From Candidatus Gaiellasilicea maunaloa (GTDB lineage Bacteria > Actinomycetota > Thermoleophilia > Gaiellales > Gaiellaceae): DNA of 49,205 nucleotides. Numbering within the stretch: position 1 is the stretch's first letter; each line of letters begins with the position of its first letter. Below the pieces are notes generated by a model, which was not told the origin of the DNA, did not search any database, and worked only from the letters and a program-made list of their open reading frames with translations. Shown here piece by piece: positions 1 through 7,821 of this stretch. Made by a program: the position numbers and the translations under genes. The stretch lies in assembly GCA_024330215.1 (NCBI GenBank), contig JANDLU010000019.1, positions 1 through 49,205 of the forward strand, given 5' to 3'.

Positions 1-1
1 G

Positions 2-1183
2 GGCTTCGACGGCTCCTCGATCACCGGCTTCAACGCGATCGAGGAGTCCGACATGGTCGCGATTCCCGACCCGGACACGTTCCGGCTGATGCCGGGTCGC
101 GCGGGCGAGTCGATCGTCGGCCGGATGATCTGCGACATCGTCAGGCCCGACGGAACTCCGTACGACGGCGACCCGCGCTTCATGCTCCGCAAGGCGCTCG
201 AGCGGATGCAGGGCATGGGCTTCGACACGTTCAACATCGGCCCCGAGCTCGAGTACTTCCTCTTCAAGGACAACACCGGCACGGAGACCCTCGACGAGGG
301 CGGCTACTTCGCGATGACGGCGCTCGACGCGGCGACCGAGCTCCGGAACGAGACGATCCAGGCGCTCGAGTCTGTCGGGATCCCGATCGAGTACCACCAT
401 CACGAGGTGGCGCCGTCGCAGCACGAGATCGACATGCGCTACGCGCCGGCGCTCGAGATGGCCGACGCGACGATCACCTACCGGCTGATCGTGAAGGAGG
501 TCGCGGCCAAGAACGGCGTCTACGCGACCTTCATGCCGAAGCCGCTCTTCGGCGAGAACGGCTCGGGGATGCACACGCACATGTCGCTCTTCACGGACGG
601 GCGGAACGCGTTCTTCGACGGCGACGACGAGTACAACCTCTCTGCGACCGGGAAGGCGTTCATCGCGGGCCTGCTCCGCCACGCGCGCGAGCTGTCCGGT
701 GTCTTCGCGCAGTGGGTCAACTCCTACAAGCGGCTGGTGCCGGGGTACGAGGCCCCGGTCTACGTGGCCTGGTCGCAGCGGAACCGCTCGGCGCTGATTC
801 GAATCCCGCTCTACAAGCCGGGCTCCGAGCAGGCGACCCGGGCGGAGATCCGTTGTCCGGATCCGGCCTGCAACCCGTATCTCACCTTCGCGGCGCTCCT
901 GCACGCGGGCCTCGAAGGGATCGAGCGGGGCTACGAGCTCGACGCGCCGATGGAGACGAATCTCTACCACCTGACGCCGGAGCAGCGGCGCGAGCGGGGG
1001 ATCGTCTCGCTCCCGGAGACGCTCGGCGAGGCGGTCGACGAGCTCGCCGGCTCGGAGCTGATGCGCCGTGCGCTCGGCGAGCACATCCACGAGCGCTACG
1101 TCGAGCTGAAGCGCAAGGAGTGGGACGACTACCGGATCCAGCTCACCCAGTGGGAGCTCGACCGCTACCTGCGGGTGCTCTGA
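2..1183 (+). CDS. glnA: Glutamine synthetase type I, 5'-truncated by window edge
   Basis: ATP-dependent ligation of ammonia to glutamate in the cytoplasm, the main ammonium assimilation step. The window opens inside the gene: codons from base 2 already read FDGSSITGFNAIEESDM, the start of the GS beta-grasp domain, so roughly the first 50 residues are missing. Visible signatures are the GPELEYFLF metal-site strand, the HHEVAPSQHEID segment, the ATP-binding region around NGSGMHTHMS, and NRSALIRIP. A tyrosine sits in NLYHL, where type I-beta enzymes are adenylylated; whether it is used is unknown. Immediately downstream lies a sensor kinase and ANTAR regulator operon, a plausible but unproven regulator of nitrogen genes. 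Confidence 0.95.
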   Translation, partial: GFDGSSITGFNAIEESDMVAIPDPDTFRLMPGRAGESIVGRMICDIVRPDGTPYDGDPRFMLRKALERMQGMGFDTFNIGPELEYFLFKDNTGTETLDEGGYFAMTALDAATELRNETIQALESVGIPIEYHHHEVAPSQHEIDMRYAPALEMADATITYRLIVKEVAAKNGVYATFMPKPLFGENGSGMHTHMSLFTDGRNAFFDGDDEYNLSATGKAFIAGLLRHARELSGVFAQWVNSYKRLVPGYEAPVYVAWSQRNRSALIRIPLYKPGSEQATRAEIRCPDPACNPYLTFAALLHAGLEGIERGYELDAPMETNLYHLTPEQRRERGIVSLPETLGEAVDELAGSELMRRALGEHIHERYVELKRKEWDDYRIQLTQWELDRYLRVL

Positions 1184-1279
1184 GCGACGCGTCAGCTAGA
1201 CATAACACCGCTCGACCTGTCACAATCAGGAGCGCAGGTTTGCGGCGCAAGGCGAGCGCCGCGACCTCAACTGACGGCC

Positions 1280-1311
1280 GATCGCAGGCTCTCTCAGGGG
1301 AGCCTGTGATC
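1280..1311 (+). terminator. Hairpin downstream of glnA, possible terminator
   Basis: The arms GATCGCAGGCTC (1280-1291) and GAGCCTGTGATC (1300-1311) pair over 12 positions with one G-U pair and an 8-base loop. It lies about 97 bases after the glnA stop. No real T-run follows, only GTTCAT, so it could be a weak terminator, an mRNA-stabilising 3' hairpin, or the edge of the repeat block next to it. Confidence 0.4.
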
Positions 1312-1317
1312 GTTCAT

Positions 1318-1602
1318 GGGGAAACCATGTTTCCCTCATGAGCCCCCTTCTTCTTCGCCGCCGCGCGTCGAGGTGTGCGGGCTGCGCGGAGATGAACTCC
1401 GCTCCGCCCGAGGGACGACTCGGTTGCGTCGGCGTTTGCGCGTCGCTTCGCTCGCTAGCACGGGGGAAACCATGTTTCCCCCGTGAGCCCCCTTCTTCTG
1501 CGCGCCCGACGACTGAGGAGTGCGGGGCTGCGCGGGAATGAATTCCGCTTCGCCCGAGGGACGACTCGGTTGCGTCGGCGTTTGCGCGTCGCTTCGCTCG
1601 CG
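1318..1602 (+). repeat. Repeat family A: two tandem copies, ~145-base unit
   Basis: Two copies begin at about 1318 and 1463 with a period of 145-146 bases. Each starts with a palindrome built on GGAAAC-CAT-GTTTCC. In the second copy this is a perfect 12-base-pair stem, CACGGGGGAAAC (1459-1470) and GTTTCCCCCGTG (1474-1485), with loop CAT. Then come GAGCCCCCTTCTTCT, a more variable stretch, and an almost identical tail from CGCCCGAGGGACGACT to GCTTCGCTCGC. A third copy in reverse orientation begins at the right edge of the window (49171-49205). The copies look like a dispersed non-coding element; no transposase is nearby. Confidence 0.85.
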
Positions 1603-1643
1603 CGGCAAAGCAGGGCTTAGAGCACGGGGCCCGTCCTCGCGCT

Positions 1644-1895
1644 CTAGAGGAACTTGCGGATCGACTCGCGGACGACCGAGAGGCCGATCACGCGCGTCGA
1701 CTGGTCGATCGCCCCGATCGCCTCGGCCGGAACGAGCCGGCGGCCGCGCATGAAGCCGGAGCGAACGGCGAGCGCGTCGGGCATATCGGGCGCGGTACCG
1801 TACATCGGCGACTCGACCCGACCGACCACCCTGCCACGCGCGTCGGCGACGAGGAAACCCTTGACGCTGCGGAGATCGAAGGCGACGGCGCTCAT
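1644..1895 (-). CDS. Small PRC-barrel-like protein
   Basis: An 83-residue protein starting with ATG (MSAVAFDLRSVKGFLVADA). The pattern of short beta strands, with 'VKGFLVADARGRVVGRVESP' followed by 'RRLVPAEAIGAID', resembles a single PRC-barrel domain, a fold found in RimM, photosynthetic reaction centre H subunits and many small actinobacterial proteins. It has no signal peptide or membrane segment. It is divergent from the GAF kinase gene at 1984, with 88 bases between the two starts. No specific function can be assigned; the fold assignment is by eye only. Confidence 0.65.
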   Translation of the reverse strand: MSAVAFDLRSVKGFLVADARGRVVGRVESPMYGTAPDMPDALAVRSGFMRGRRLVPAEAIGAIDQSTRVIGLSVVRESIRKFL

Positions 1896-1971
1896 CTGCT
1901 CGAAACCTATTCCCCGCCTTTGAAGATTCTCCCACCCACGGCGTAAGAAGTTTGTTAAGGACAGGCGGCCC

Positions 1972-1977
1972 TACAAT
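1972..1977 (+). promoter_or_regulatory. -10 box TACAAT for a leaderless kinase mRNA
   Basis: TACAAT ends 7 bases before the GTG start codon at 1984, which places the expected transcription start on the first base of that codon. No Shine-Dalgarno sequence precedes the GTG, so translation from a leaderless mRNA is likely, a frequent arrangement in actinobacteria. A weak -35 candidate (around 1949-1957, within AGTTTGTTA) is present but spacing is not ideal. Confidence 0.5.
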
Positions 1978-1983
1978 CGCCGG

Positions 1984-3387
1984 GTGGACACGTCGGCCCG
2001 TCATCTTCGACTGCTGACGGAGACGATTGCCGCCGTCAACTCGACGCTCGACCTCGAGAAGGTTCTCGCGCTCGTCGCCTCGAAAGTCGCCGAAGCGCTC
2101 GGCGCCGACGCCTGCTTCGTCTACCTCTATGACGAGCGCGCGGACGAGCTCGTCCTGCGCGCGACCCACGGGACGCGGGTCGAGGAGATGACGCGGCGCC
2201 CGCGCCTGCGCCCCGGGGAGGGGATCACCGGCACCGCCGCCGCCGAGCGTGCCCCGATCGCGATCGCCGCGAGCGCCCACCTCGACCCGCGCTTCAAGCA
2301 GTTTCCCAACCTGCCGGAGGACGAGTACGAATCGATCCTCGCCGTCCCCATACTCGCTCGGGAGAAGCTCGCCGGCGCGCTCAATGTCCGCACCCGCGCC
2401 CCGCGCGAGCACACCGAGGCTGAGATCGACCTCCTCGTCGCGATCGCCTCCCAGGTCGCGCAGACGATCGAGCACGCGAAGCTCTACGCCGAGGCGCAGC
2501 GGCGGGTGCACGAGCTCGAGGCGCTCGCGCGGATCTCCGAGGCGGTTTCCGAATCGCTCTATCTCGAAGAGTCGCTGGAGGCGATCGTCCAGACGACGAT
2601 GGCGGCGGTCGGAGCCACCGGCGCTGCGCTCGTGCTCGAGGACGGCGCGATCGCCTGGCCGGAGGGGCGGCCGGGCACCCACGCGGTCCGTTTGCCTCTG
2701 CGCTGGAAGCGGCGCCAGATCGGGGAGCTCGTCTGCGACCGCGACACGCCGTTCTCCGACGAGGAGCGGCAGCTGCTCGAGGCGATCGCCCACCACGCGG
2801 CCGTCGCGCTCGAGCACGGGCGCGCGGTGATGCGCGGCGTCCTCGCCCAGGAGATCCACCACCGGGTCAAGAACAACCTGCAGACCGTCGCGTCGCTGCT
2901 CCGGCTGCAAGCTCGCGCCCCGCACATCGACGCGCGCAAGGCACTCGACGACTCGGTCAATCGGATCCTCGCGATCGCTGCCGTCCACGAGGTGCTGACC
3001 GAGCACCGCGAGGACGACGTCGACCTCGGCGAGCTGATCGACAAGCTGCGCGCAATGCTGGTGCAGGGACTCGTCTCGGGGAAGCAGGTCGAGTCGGAGC
3101 TCGCAACGGTTTCGCTCGCGGGCGGCCGCGCGACGGCGCTCGCACTCGTCTTCTGCGAGCTCTTCGGGAACGCGCTCGAGCACGGGGGGACGACCGTGCG
3201 AATCGAGCTCGCGACGCAGGGCGGAGAGGTGGCGCTCGCGATCGCCGACGACGGCGCCGGCCTGAACGGCGACGTGGGCGGTACCGGCCTCTCGATCGTG
3301 CGCGCCCTCGTCCGGGACGAGCTCGGCGGCAGGCTCGAGCTAAGGAACGAGCACGGCCTGCGCGCCGAGGTCGTGTTTCCCGCGTGA
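1984..3387 (+). CDS. GAF-domain sensor histidine kinase, PdtaS-like (HisKA_2)
   Basis: A 467-residue soluble sensor kinase. Residues ~10-160 form a GAF domain (STLDLEKVLALVA, AEIDLLVAIASQVAQ), and residues ~175-280 form a second, degenerate GAF-like domain. The phosphoacceptor helix is of the HisKA_2 type, QEIHHRVKNNLQT, with the conserved histidine near residue 292. An HATPase_c domain follows, with N-box FGNALEHG and G-box GTGLSIV. This is the architecture of PdtaS-type kinases, which pair with ANTAR-domain regulators; exactly such a regulator lies two genes downstream. There are no membrane segments, so the signal is probably cytosolic. The start is GTG with a -10 box at leaderless distance. 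The gene overlaps the next one by 4 bases. Confidence 0.9.
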   Translation: MDTSARHLRLLTETIAAVNSTLDLEKVLALVASKVAEALGADACFVYLYDERADELVLRATHGTRVEEMTRRPRLRPGEGITGTAAAERAPIAIAASAHLDPRFKQFPNLPEDEYESILAVPILAREKLAGALNVRTRAPREHTEAEIDLLVAIASQVAQTIEHAKLYAEAQRRVHELEALARISEAVSESLYLEESLEAIVQTTMAAVGATGAALVLEDGAIAWPEGRPGTHAVRLPLRWKRRQIGELVCDRDTPFSDEERQLLEAIAHHAAVALEHGRAVMRGVLAQEIHHRVKNNLQTVASLLRLQARAPHIDARKALDDSVNRILAIAAVHEVLTEHREDDVDLGELIDKLRAMLVQGLVSGKQVESELATVSLAGGRATALALVFCELFGNALEHGGTTVRIELATQGGEVALAIADDGAGLNGDVGGTGLSIVRALVRDELGGRLELRNEHGLRAEVVFPA

Positions 3388-3779
3388 CCCACGAGGCGCT
3401 GGTCGTTGTCCGTTGCGGGGCGGACTGGCTCGTCGTCCGCCGGACCGACCACGGGTACTGGCACGTCGTCTCGGGAGGAGTCGAGTCCGGTGAGACTGCT
3501 CGCGAAGCGGCCGAGCGCGAGCTGTGCGAGGAGATCGGGCTCGTCGCCGCGGTCGTGGATCTCGAGGCCTCCTTCTCCTACCGCCCTGAAGCGTGGGAGG
3601 CAAGCACCCGCGGCGAAGGCGGTGCGATCAACGTGGAATGCTTCCTCGCCGAGGCACCGGACGGCTGGGAGCCGACGCTCAACTGCGAGCACGACGAGTA
3701 TCGCTGGTGCGTCACTGCGGAGGCAGAGCGGGTTCTGCACTGGGACGAGCCACGTGAGCTCGTCCGGAGGCTCGCATGA
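3384..3779 (+). CDS. NUDIX hydrolase between kinase and ANTAR regulator
   Basis: A 131-residue NUDIX protein. The Nudix box is complete: GGVESGETAREAAE followed by RELCEEIGL, matching GX5EX7REUXEEXGU. Substrate (nucleoside diphosphate derivative, NADH, dinucleotide or other) cannot be told from the sequence. It is translationally coupled on both sides: its GTG overlaps the kinase stop (GTGA) and its stop overlaps the ATG of the response regulator (ATGA). Sitting between the two partners of a two-component system is unusual and suggests co-regulation, or a role in making or removing the signal; that is inference. Confidence 0.88.
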   Translation: MTHEALVVVRCGADWLVVRRTDHGYWHVVSGGVESGETAREAAERELCEEIGLVAAVVDLEASFSYRPEAWEASTRGEGGAINVECFLAEAPDGWEPTLNCEHDEYRWCVTAEAERVLHWDEPRELVRRLA

Positions 3780-4342
3780 GGATTCTCATCGCCGAGGACG
3801 AGACGATCATCCGGATGGACCTGCGGGCGCTCCTCGAGGGGGCGGGCTTCGAGGTCTGCGCCGAGGCCAGGGACGGCGAGGAGGCGGTCGAGCTCGCGCG
3901 CGTCGAGCAGCCCGATCTGGCCGTGCTCGACGTGAAGATGCCGCGGCTCGACGGGATCGAAGCGGCGCGGCGGATCCTGGACGAGCGGCCGATCCCGATC
4001 GTGATGGTCACTGCCTACGCCGAGCGGGAGCTCGTCTCGCGCGCGGTCGAGGCGGGCGTCTTCGGCTACCTCGTGAAGCCCTTCCGCGAGACCGACCTCC
4101 TGCCGGCGATCGAGACGGCTCGGGCGCGGCACGAGGAGCTCGCCGCCCTGCGCGAGGAGGCCGAGTCGCTGGCCGACGCGCTCGCCGCACGGAAGGCGAT
4201 CGAGCGCGCGAAAGGCCTGCTGATGACGAAGGAGGGGTTGACCGAGCAGCAGGCCTTCGCGAGGCTGCGCAAGGCGAGCCAGGTCTCGGGCCGCCCGCTC
4301 AAGGTCGTCGCAGAAGCGGTCGTCGCAACGCTGGAACCCTAG
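3776..4342 (+). CDS. pdtaR: ANTAR-domain response regulator, PdtaR-like
   Basis: A 188-residue regulator with a receiver domain (residues 1-120: acidic pair E7/D8, phosphoacceptor D52 in AVLDVKMP, T79, K101 in YLVKPF). A coiled linker follows, then a C-terminal ANTAR RNA-binding domain (residues ~127-182: AIERAKGLLMTKEGLTEQQAFARLRKASQ). ANTAR proteins bind paired hairpins in nascent mRNA and prevent termination, often in nitrogen or amine catabolism genes. The phosphodonor is most likely the HisKA_2 kinase two genes upstream. Its stop codon shares the CTAG at 4339-4342 with the stop of the convergent DUF4349 gene. Confidence 0.93.
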   Translation: MRILIAEDETIIRMDLRALLEGAGFEVCAEARDGEEAVELARVEQPDLAVLDVKMPRLDGIEAARRILDERPIPIVMVTAYAERELVSRAVEAGVFGYLVKPFRETDLLPAIETARARHEELAALREEAESLADALAARKAIERAKGLLMTKEGLTEQQAFARLRKASQVSGRPLKVVAEAVVATLEP

Positions 4343-5391
4343 TTCTGCTCGAGGAGTCGCGTCTCGGCCTGCCGGCGGCGGAAGCGCAGGCCGAGCCAGA
4401 TCAGGACCCCGAGCAGGACGAACGGGCCGGCGATCACGAGCACGTAGAGGAGCGCTGTCCCCTCCCAGGCCAGGATCTCCTTCAGGCCATCGAGCCGGCC
4501 GTCCTGGACCGGCGCCGGCTCGATCCGCTCGGTCGTGAGGCCGACCTGGATCGTCGCGTGGCGGGCCTCGGCTCGCGTGCCGCTGAGGGCGGTGCGAAGG
4601 TCGGTGAGCTGGCGCCGCGCATCGGCGAGCCTCGCCTGCAGGACGGCCCTCTCCTCATCGGCGAGCGTCGTACTCTCGAGTCGTGCACGGAGCCGGGCGA
4701 TCTCGCGCTGCGTGGTCTCGATCTGCGCCGTCAGGTCGTCGGCGGGCTGCTGGAGATCCTCGATCCCGATTCGCTGGCCGAGGATCGTGCCGAGCGCGGA
4801 GAGCTGGGTGAGCGCCGTCTGGACGCGGGCGGTCGGGACTCGGAGCACGATCTGGGCGCCGCCGACCCCCTCCGCGGGCGCGTCGTACTGAACCGAGACG
4901 ACGTAGCCGCGCAGCGACTGGGCGATCCGCATCGCGCTCTTCGTCGCCGCCGAGAGCTCCTCGACATCGGCCACGCGCAGGCGCATCTCGGCCTGGAACC
5001 GCTGCAGCCGGCCGGGCGAGGGGGCGATCGCGCCCGACGGCGCGCCGAGGATCGGGGCCGGCGACAGAGATTCTCTCGTCGAGGACTCGGACGGAACCGT
5101 GGTCGAGCCGGGGGCCGACCTGACGGACTGGTCGGCACTCGACTCGGCGGTGACAGCAGCCTGCTCCTCGTCGCCCGTCCCGCCACGCGGGAGGTTCGCG
5201 ATTGCCCCCGCCGCGAGCAGCACGAGCACGACCGCGACCGGCGCGACGAGCAGGAGCCGGCGCGGCTGGAAGCGGGCGAGGAGCGGCTCGCGCGCGGGCG
5301 CCTCGACGGCGATCAGGGCGACGCGCTCGCGCAGTTCGGGTGACGCGACGGGCTTCGCCTCGCGGATCTCGTTCAGCAGCTGCTCAGACAT
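4339..5391 (-). CDS. DUF4349 membrane protein, likely anti-sigma partner
   Basis: A 350-residue protein with a short cytosolic N-terminus (residues 1-45), a membrane helix (LLLVAPVAVVLVLLAAGAI, ~46-66), a low-complexity Ser/Thr/Pro linker, and a DUF4349 region with a long coiled coil (DDLTAQIETTQREIARLRARLE and following). A second membrane helix lies near the C-terminus (LLYVLVIAGPFVLLGVLIWLGL), followed by an Arg-rich tail. Its start overlaps the ECF sigma gene stop by 8 bases. That coupling and the N-terminal layout suggest the cytosolic part holds the sigma factor and the outer coiled-coil domain senses the envelope; this is inference, since no zinc anti-sigma motif is visible. Confidence 0.82.
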   Translation of the reverse strand: MSEQLLNEIREAKPVASPELRERVALIAVEAPAREPLLARFQPRRLLLVAPVAVVLVLLAAGAIANLPRGGTGDEEQAAVTAESSADQSVRSAPGSTTVPSESSTRESLSPAPILGAPSGAIAPSPGRLQRFQAEMRLRVADVEELSAATKSAMRIAQSLRGYVVSVQYDAPAEGVGGAQIVLRVPTARVQTALTQLSALGTILGQRIGIEDLQQPADDLTAQIETTQREIARLRARLESTTLADEERAVLQARLADARRQLTDLRTALSGTRAEARHATIQVGLTTERIEPAPVQDGRLDGLKEILAWEGTALLYVLVIAGPFVLLGVLIWLGLRFRRRQAETRLLEQN

Positions 5392-5905
5392 GGACGATCA
5401 TCCTCTCCTCGAGCTTCGTCAGCGCCCGCGACAGCCTCGTCGAGACCGCCGTCGGGCGGATCCCGAGCACGCGGGCCGCTTCCTCGCCGTCGAGCTCGAG
5501 CAGGATGCGGAGCGCGATCACCTCGCGCTCGCCGGCGCTCAATGACGCGAGCGCGCCCTCGAGCTCCGGGGACAGTCCTTCGGGCATGTCCGTTTCGGCC
5601 ACGTCCGGGCGAGCCACGGCTTCCTCGCGTCGGCGTCGGCGCTCCTCGGCGCGGAACCAGTCGAGCGCGGTCGTGCGTGCGATCTGGCAGAGCCAGGTGC
5701 GAGCGCTCCCCCGCCGGGGGTCGAACCGCTTCCAGAGCCTCAGCGCCTTCTCGAAGGTCTCGGCGGCGAGGTCCTCGGCAAGCATCCGGTCGCGCGTCAG
5801 GTAGACGAGATAGCCGTAGACGTCGTCGAGGTGCGCCTCTGCCGTCGCGGCGAACGAGGCCGAGAGGGCCGGAGTCCTGCGCGCGGGAAGCGTCATCGCC
5901 TGCAC
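5384..5905 (-). CDS. ECF-type RNA polymerase sigma factor
   Basis: A 173-residue sigma-70 family protein reduced to two domains. Region 2 includes HLDDVYGYLVYLTRDRMLAED and the DLAAETFEKALRLW helix. Region 4 includes LSAGEREVIALRILLELDGEEAARVLGI and the recognition helix TAVSTRLSRALTKLEER. It directs transcription of a small regulon, usually including its own operon. The GTG at 5905 begins the longest form; an ATG three codons later (5896) is equally possible. It is co-transcribed with the overlapping DUF4349 gene, the probable anti-sigma factor. Confidence 0.9.
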   Translation of the reverse strand: MQAMTLPARRTPALSASFAATAEAHLDDVYGYLVYLTRDRMLAEDLAAETFEKALRLWKRFDPRRGSARTWLCQIARTTALDWFRAEERRRRREEAVARPDVAETDMPEGLSPELEGALASLSAGEREVIALRILLELDGEEAARVLGIRPTAVSTRLSRALTKLEERMIVHV

Positions 5906-5967
5906 ACGGGATCTACGCCGCCGCGATGCGGTACGTCACAGTCGAGCTTGGCTTCTGAAACACAACG

Positions 5968-7809
5968 TCACGCCTGCGCAGCCTCGAAGAGCTCCTCCCA
6001 GCGGCCGAGCAGCGTCTGGAGGTCGTCGCGGGCGGCCTTGTGCGCGGCGAGGGTGCTGACGTCGCTCCAATCCTCCGCGAGCCGCCGCTCGAGCTCGGCG
6101 AGCTCGGTCTCTCGAGCGTCGATCGCCGCCTCGACCTGCTGGAGCTCGTTCGGGCGCACGAGCTGCGGCGCCGGCTTCGCAGCCTTCGGTTTCGACTCCT
6201 TCGGGGGCGGCGCGGGTGCGTCCTCGTCCGCACGGATCCGCGCGTACTCCGCCCAGCCGCCGGCGTACGAGCGCAGGCGGAGGTCCTCGATCGCGACGAT
6301 CCGCTCGGCGACCGCGTCCAGGACGGCCCGGTCGTGCGAGACGAGCAGGACCGTGCCGGGAAACGCCTCGAGTGCGGCCTCGAGCGCCTCGCGGCTCTCC
6401 AGATCGAGGTGGTTCGTCGGCTCGTCGAGAACGAGGAAGTTGGCGCCGGAGGCGACGATCAGGGCGAGCGCGAGGCGCCGCCGCTCGCCGCCCGAGAGTG
6501 AGACCACCTTCTTCTCGTGATCGTCCCAGCCCGAGAAGAGGAAGCGGCCGAGCAACGCCTGCGCCTGGGGGCGCTGGAGGCCGGTGGCGCCCATCGTGCA
6601 CTCGAGTACGCTGCCACGCTCGTCGAGCTCGACGTCGTGCTGGGAGAAGTAGGCGAGCTCGACGCCGTGGCCAAGACGACCGATGCGCCCGTTCACGAGC
6701 GATTCGAGCAGCGTCGTCTTCCCCGACCCGTTCGGGCCGATCAGGGCGACGTGCTCGCCGCGCTCCAGCACCAGCTCCGTGTCCACGAGCAGCTCCTTGT
6801 CGCCCGCCGCGAGGTCGATCTGCTCCGCTTCGACGACCGTGCGACCGCTGCGAGCGGGCTTGAGGAACTCGAAGCCGAGCGTGCGCCGGCCCGCCCCCGG
6901 AGCCTCCACGCGCACCTTCTCGATCCGCGCGATCTGCTTCAGCTTCGCCTGGGCCTGCCGCGACTTCGTCCCGTACCGGAAGCGGGCGACGAACCGCTCC
7001 AGGCGCTCGATGTCTTCGGCCTGGCGCTCGGCGAAGCGCGCCTGCATCGCGAGCCGGGCCGCCTTCTCCTGCCGCCAGACGTGCCACTTGCCGGGGAAGT
7101 AGACGGACTTGCCGTCCTCGAGCTCGAGCACGGCCGTGCCGACCGACTCCAGGAACCAGCGGTCGTGGGCGACGAGCACGATCGCGGCATCGAGCGTGGA
7201 GAGCTCCTGCTCGAGCCATTCGATCGAGGCCATGTCGAGGTGATTCGTCGGCTCGTCGAGCAGCAGGAGATCGGGCTGGCCGGCGAGTGCACGGGCGAGC
7301 GAGGCCCGCGTCAGCTCGCCGCCCGAGAACGTCTCGAGGCGTCGGTCCAGGTCCGGGTCGCGAAAGCCGAGCCCGCGGAGGACGCTCGTCGCCCGGTCGC
7401 GCCAGCCGTAGCCGCCGGCGTGCTCGAGCCGGGCCTGCGTCTCGCCGTAGCGGCGCAGCGTCTCCGCCGTGTGGTCGCCGCCGGCCATCGTCTCCTCGAG
7501 GCGGCGCAGCTCCTGCTCGGCGGCAACGAGGTCGGAAGCGCCCGAGAGCGCGTACTCGCTCAGCGTCTGGCCGCCGCGCCGGGGCGGGCGCTGGTCGTGG
7601 AGTGCCACGCGCGCGCCCTTCTCCCAGGCGAGCTCGCCGCCCTGGAGCTCCGTCTCGCCCATCAGCGCGCGCAGCAGCGTCGTCTTGCCGGCCCCGTTCG
7701 GCCCGGCGAGCGCCAGCCGGTCGCCGCGCTCGACCTTGAACGAGACGCCGTCGAAGAGGGGGTCGCCGGAGTGCTCCTTGCGGAGCGCGGACGCAATCAG
7801 AACGGCCAT
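5968..7809 (-). CDS. ABC-F family ATPase (Uup/EttA type)
   Basis: A 613-residue soluble protein with two ABC ATPase domains in one chain and no membrane segments, the hallmark of ABC-F translation factors that bind the ribosomal E site. Domain 1 has Walker A GPNGAGKTT, signature FSGGELTRASLA and Walker B LLLLDEPTNHLD. After a linker rich in basic residues, domain 2 has GPNGSGKTT, LSGGERRRLALA and FLVLDEPTNHLD. A C-terminal coiled coil (ELQQVEAAIDARETELAELERRL) resembles the Uup tail. The start is the ATG at 7809 (MAVLIASALRKEHSG); the frame stays open much further upstream only because it runs antisense to the gluconokinase. Its start codon lies 12 bases from that of the divergent kinase. Confidence 0.93.
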   Translation of the reverse strand: MAVLIASALRKEHSGDPLFDGVSFKVERGDRLALAGPNGAGKTTLLRALMGETELQGGELAWEKGARVALHDQRPPRRGGQTLSEYALSGASDLVAAEQELRRLEETMAGGDHTAETLRRYGETQARLEHAGGYGWRDRATSVLRGLGFRDPDLDRRLETFSGGELTRASLARALAGQPDLLLLDEPTNHLDMASIEWLEQELSTLDAAIVLVAHDRWFLESVGTAVLELEDGKSVYFPGKWHVWRQEKAARLAMQARFAERQAEDIERLERFVARFRYGTKSRQAQAKLKQIARIEKVRVEAPGAGRRTLGFEFLKPARSGRTVVEAEQIDLAAGDKELLVDTELVLERGEHVALIGPNGSGKTTLLESLVNGRIGRLGHGVELAYFSQHDVELDERGSVLECTMGATGLQRPQAQALLGRFLFSGWDDHEKKVVSLSGGERRRLALALIVASGANFLVLDEPTNHLDLESREALEAALEAFPGTVLLVSHDRAVLDAVAERIVAIEDLRLRSYAGGWAEYARIRADEDAPAPPPKESKPKAAKPAPQLVRPNELQQVEAAIDARETELAELERRLAEDWSDVSTLAAHKAARDDLQTLLGRWEELFEAAQA

Positions 7810-7821
7810 GCTGCAAGGGTA

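Larger units (their letters stand above)
1184..1643. other. 460-base gap between glnA and the PRC-barrel gene
   Basis: No convincing gene was seen here. The first 95 bases are unremarkable. A 12-base-pair hairpin follows at 1280-1311, then two tandem copies of repeat family A fill 1318-1602. Short reading frames through the repeat copies (for example from 1338 and 1520) encode near-identical peptides only because the repeat is duplicated, and are not supported as genes. Confidence 0.7.

Noticed and set aside
1338-1753. Two similar short plus-strand frames in the glnA downstream gap.
   Set aside because: Their similarity comes from the tandem repeat A copies; no ribosome site and they run into unrelated sequence.
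1336-3183. A 615-codon minus-strand frame covering the repeat and the GAF kinase gene.
   Set aside because: Runs antisense to a clearly coding kinase; no motif.
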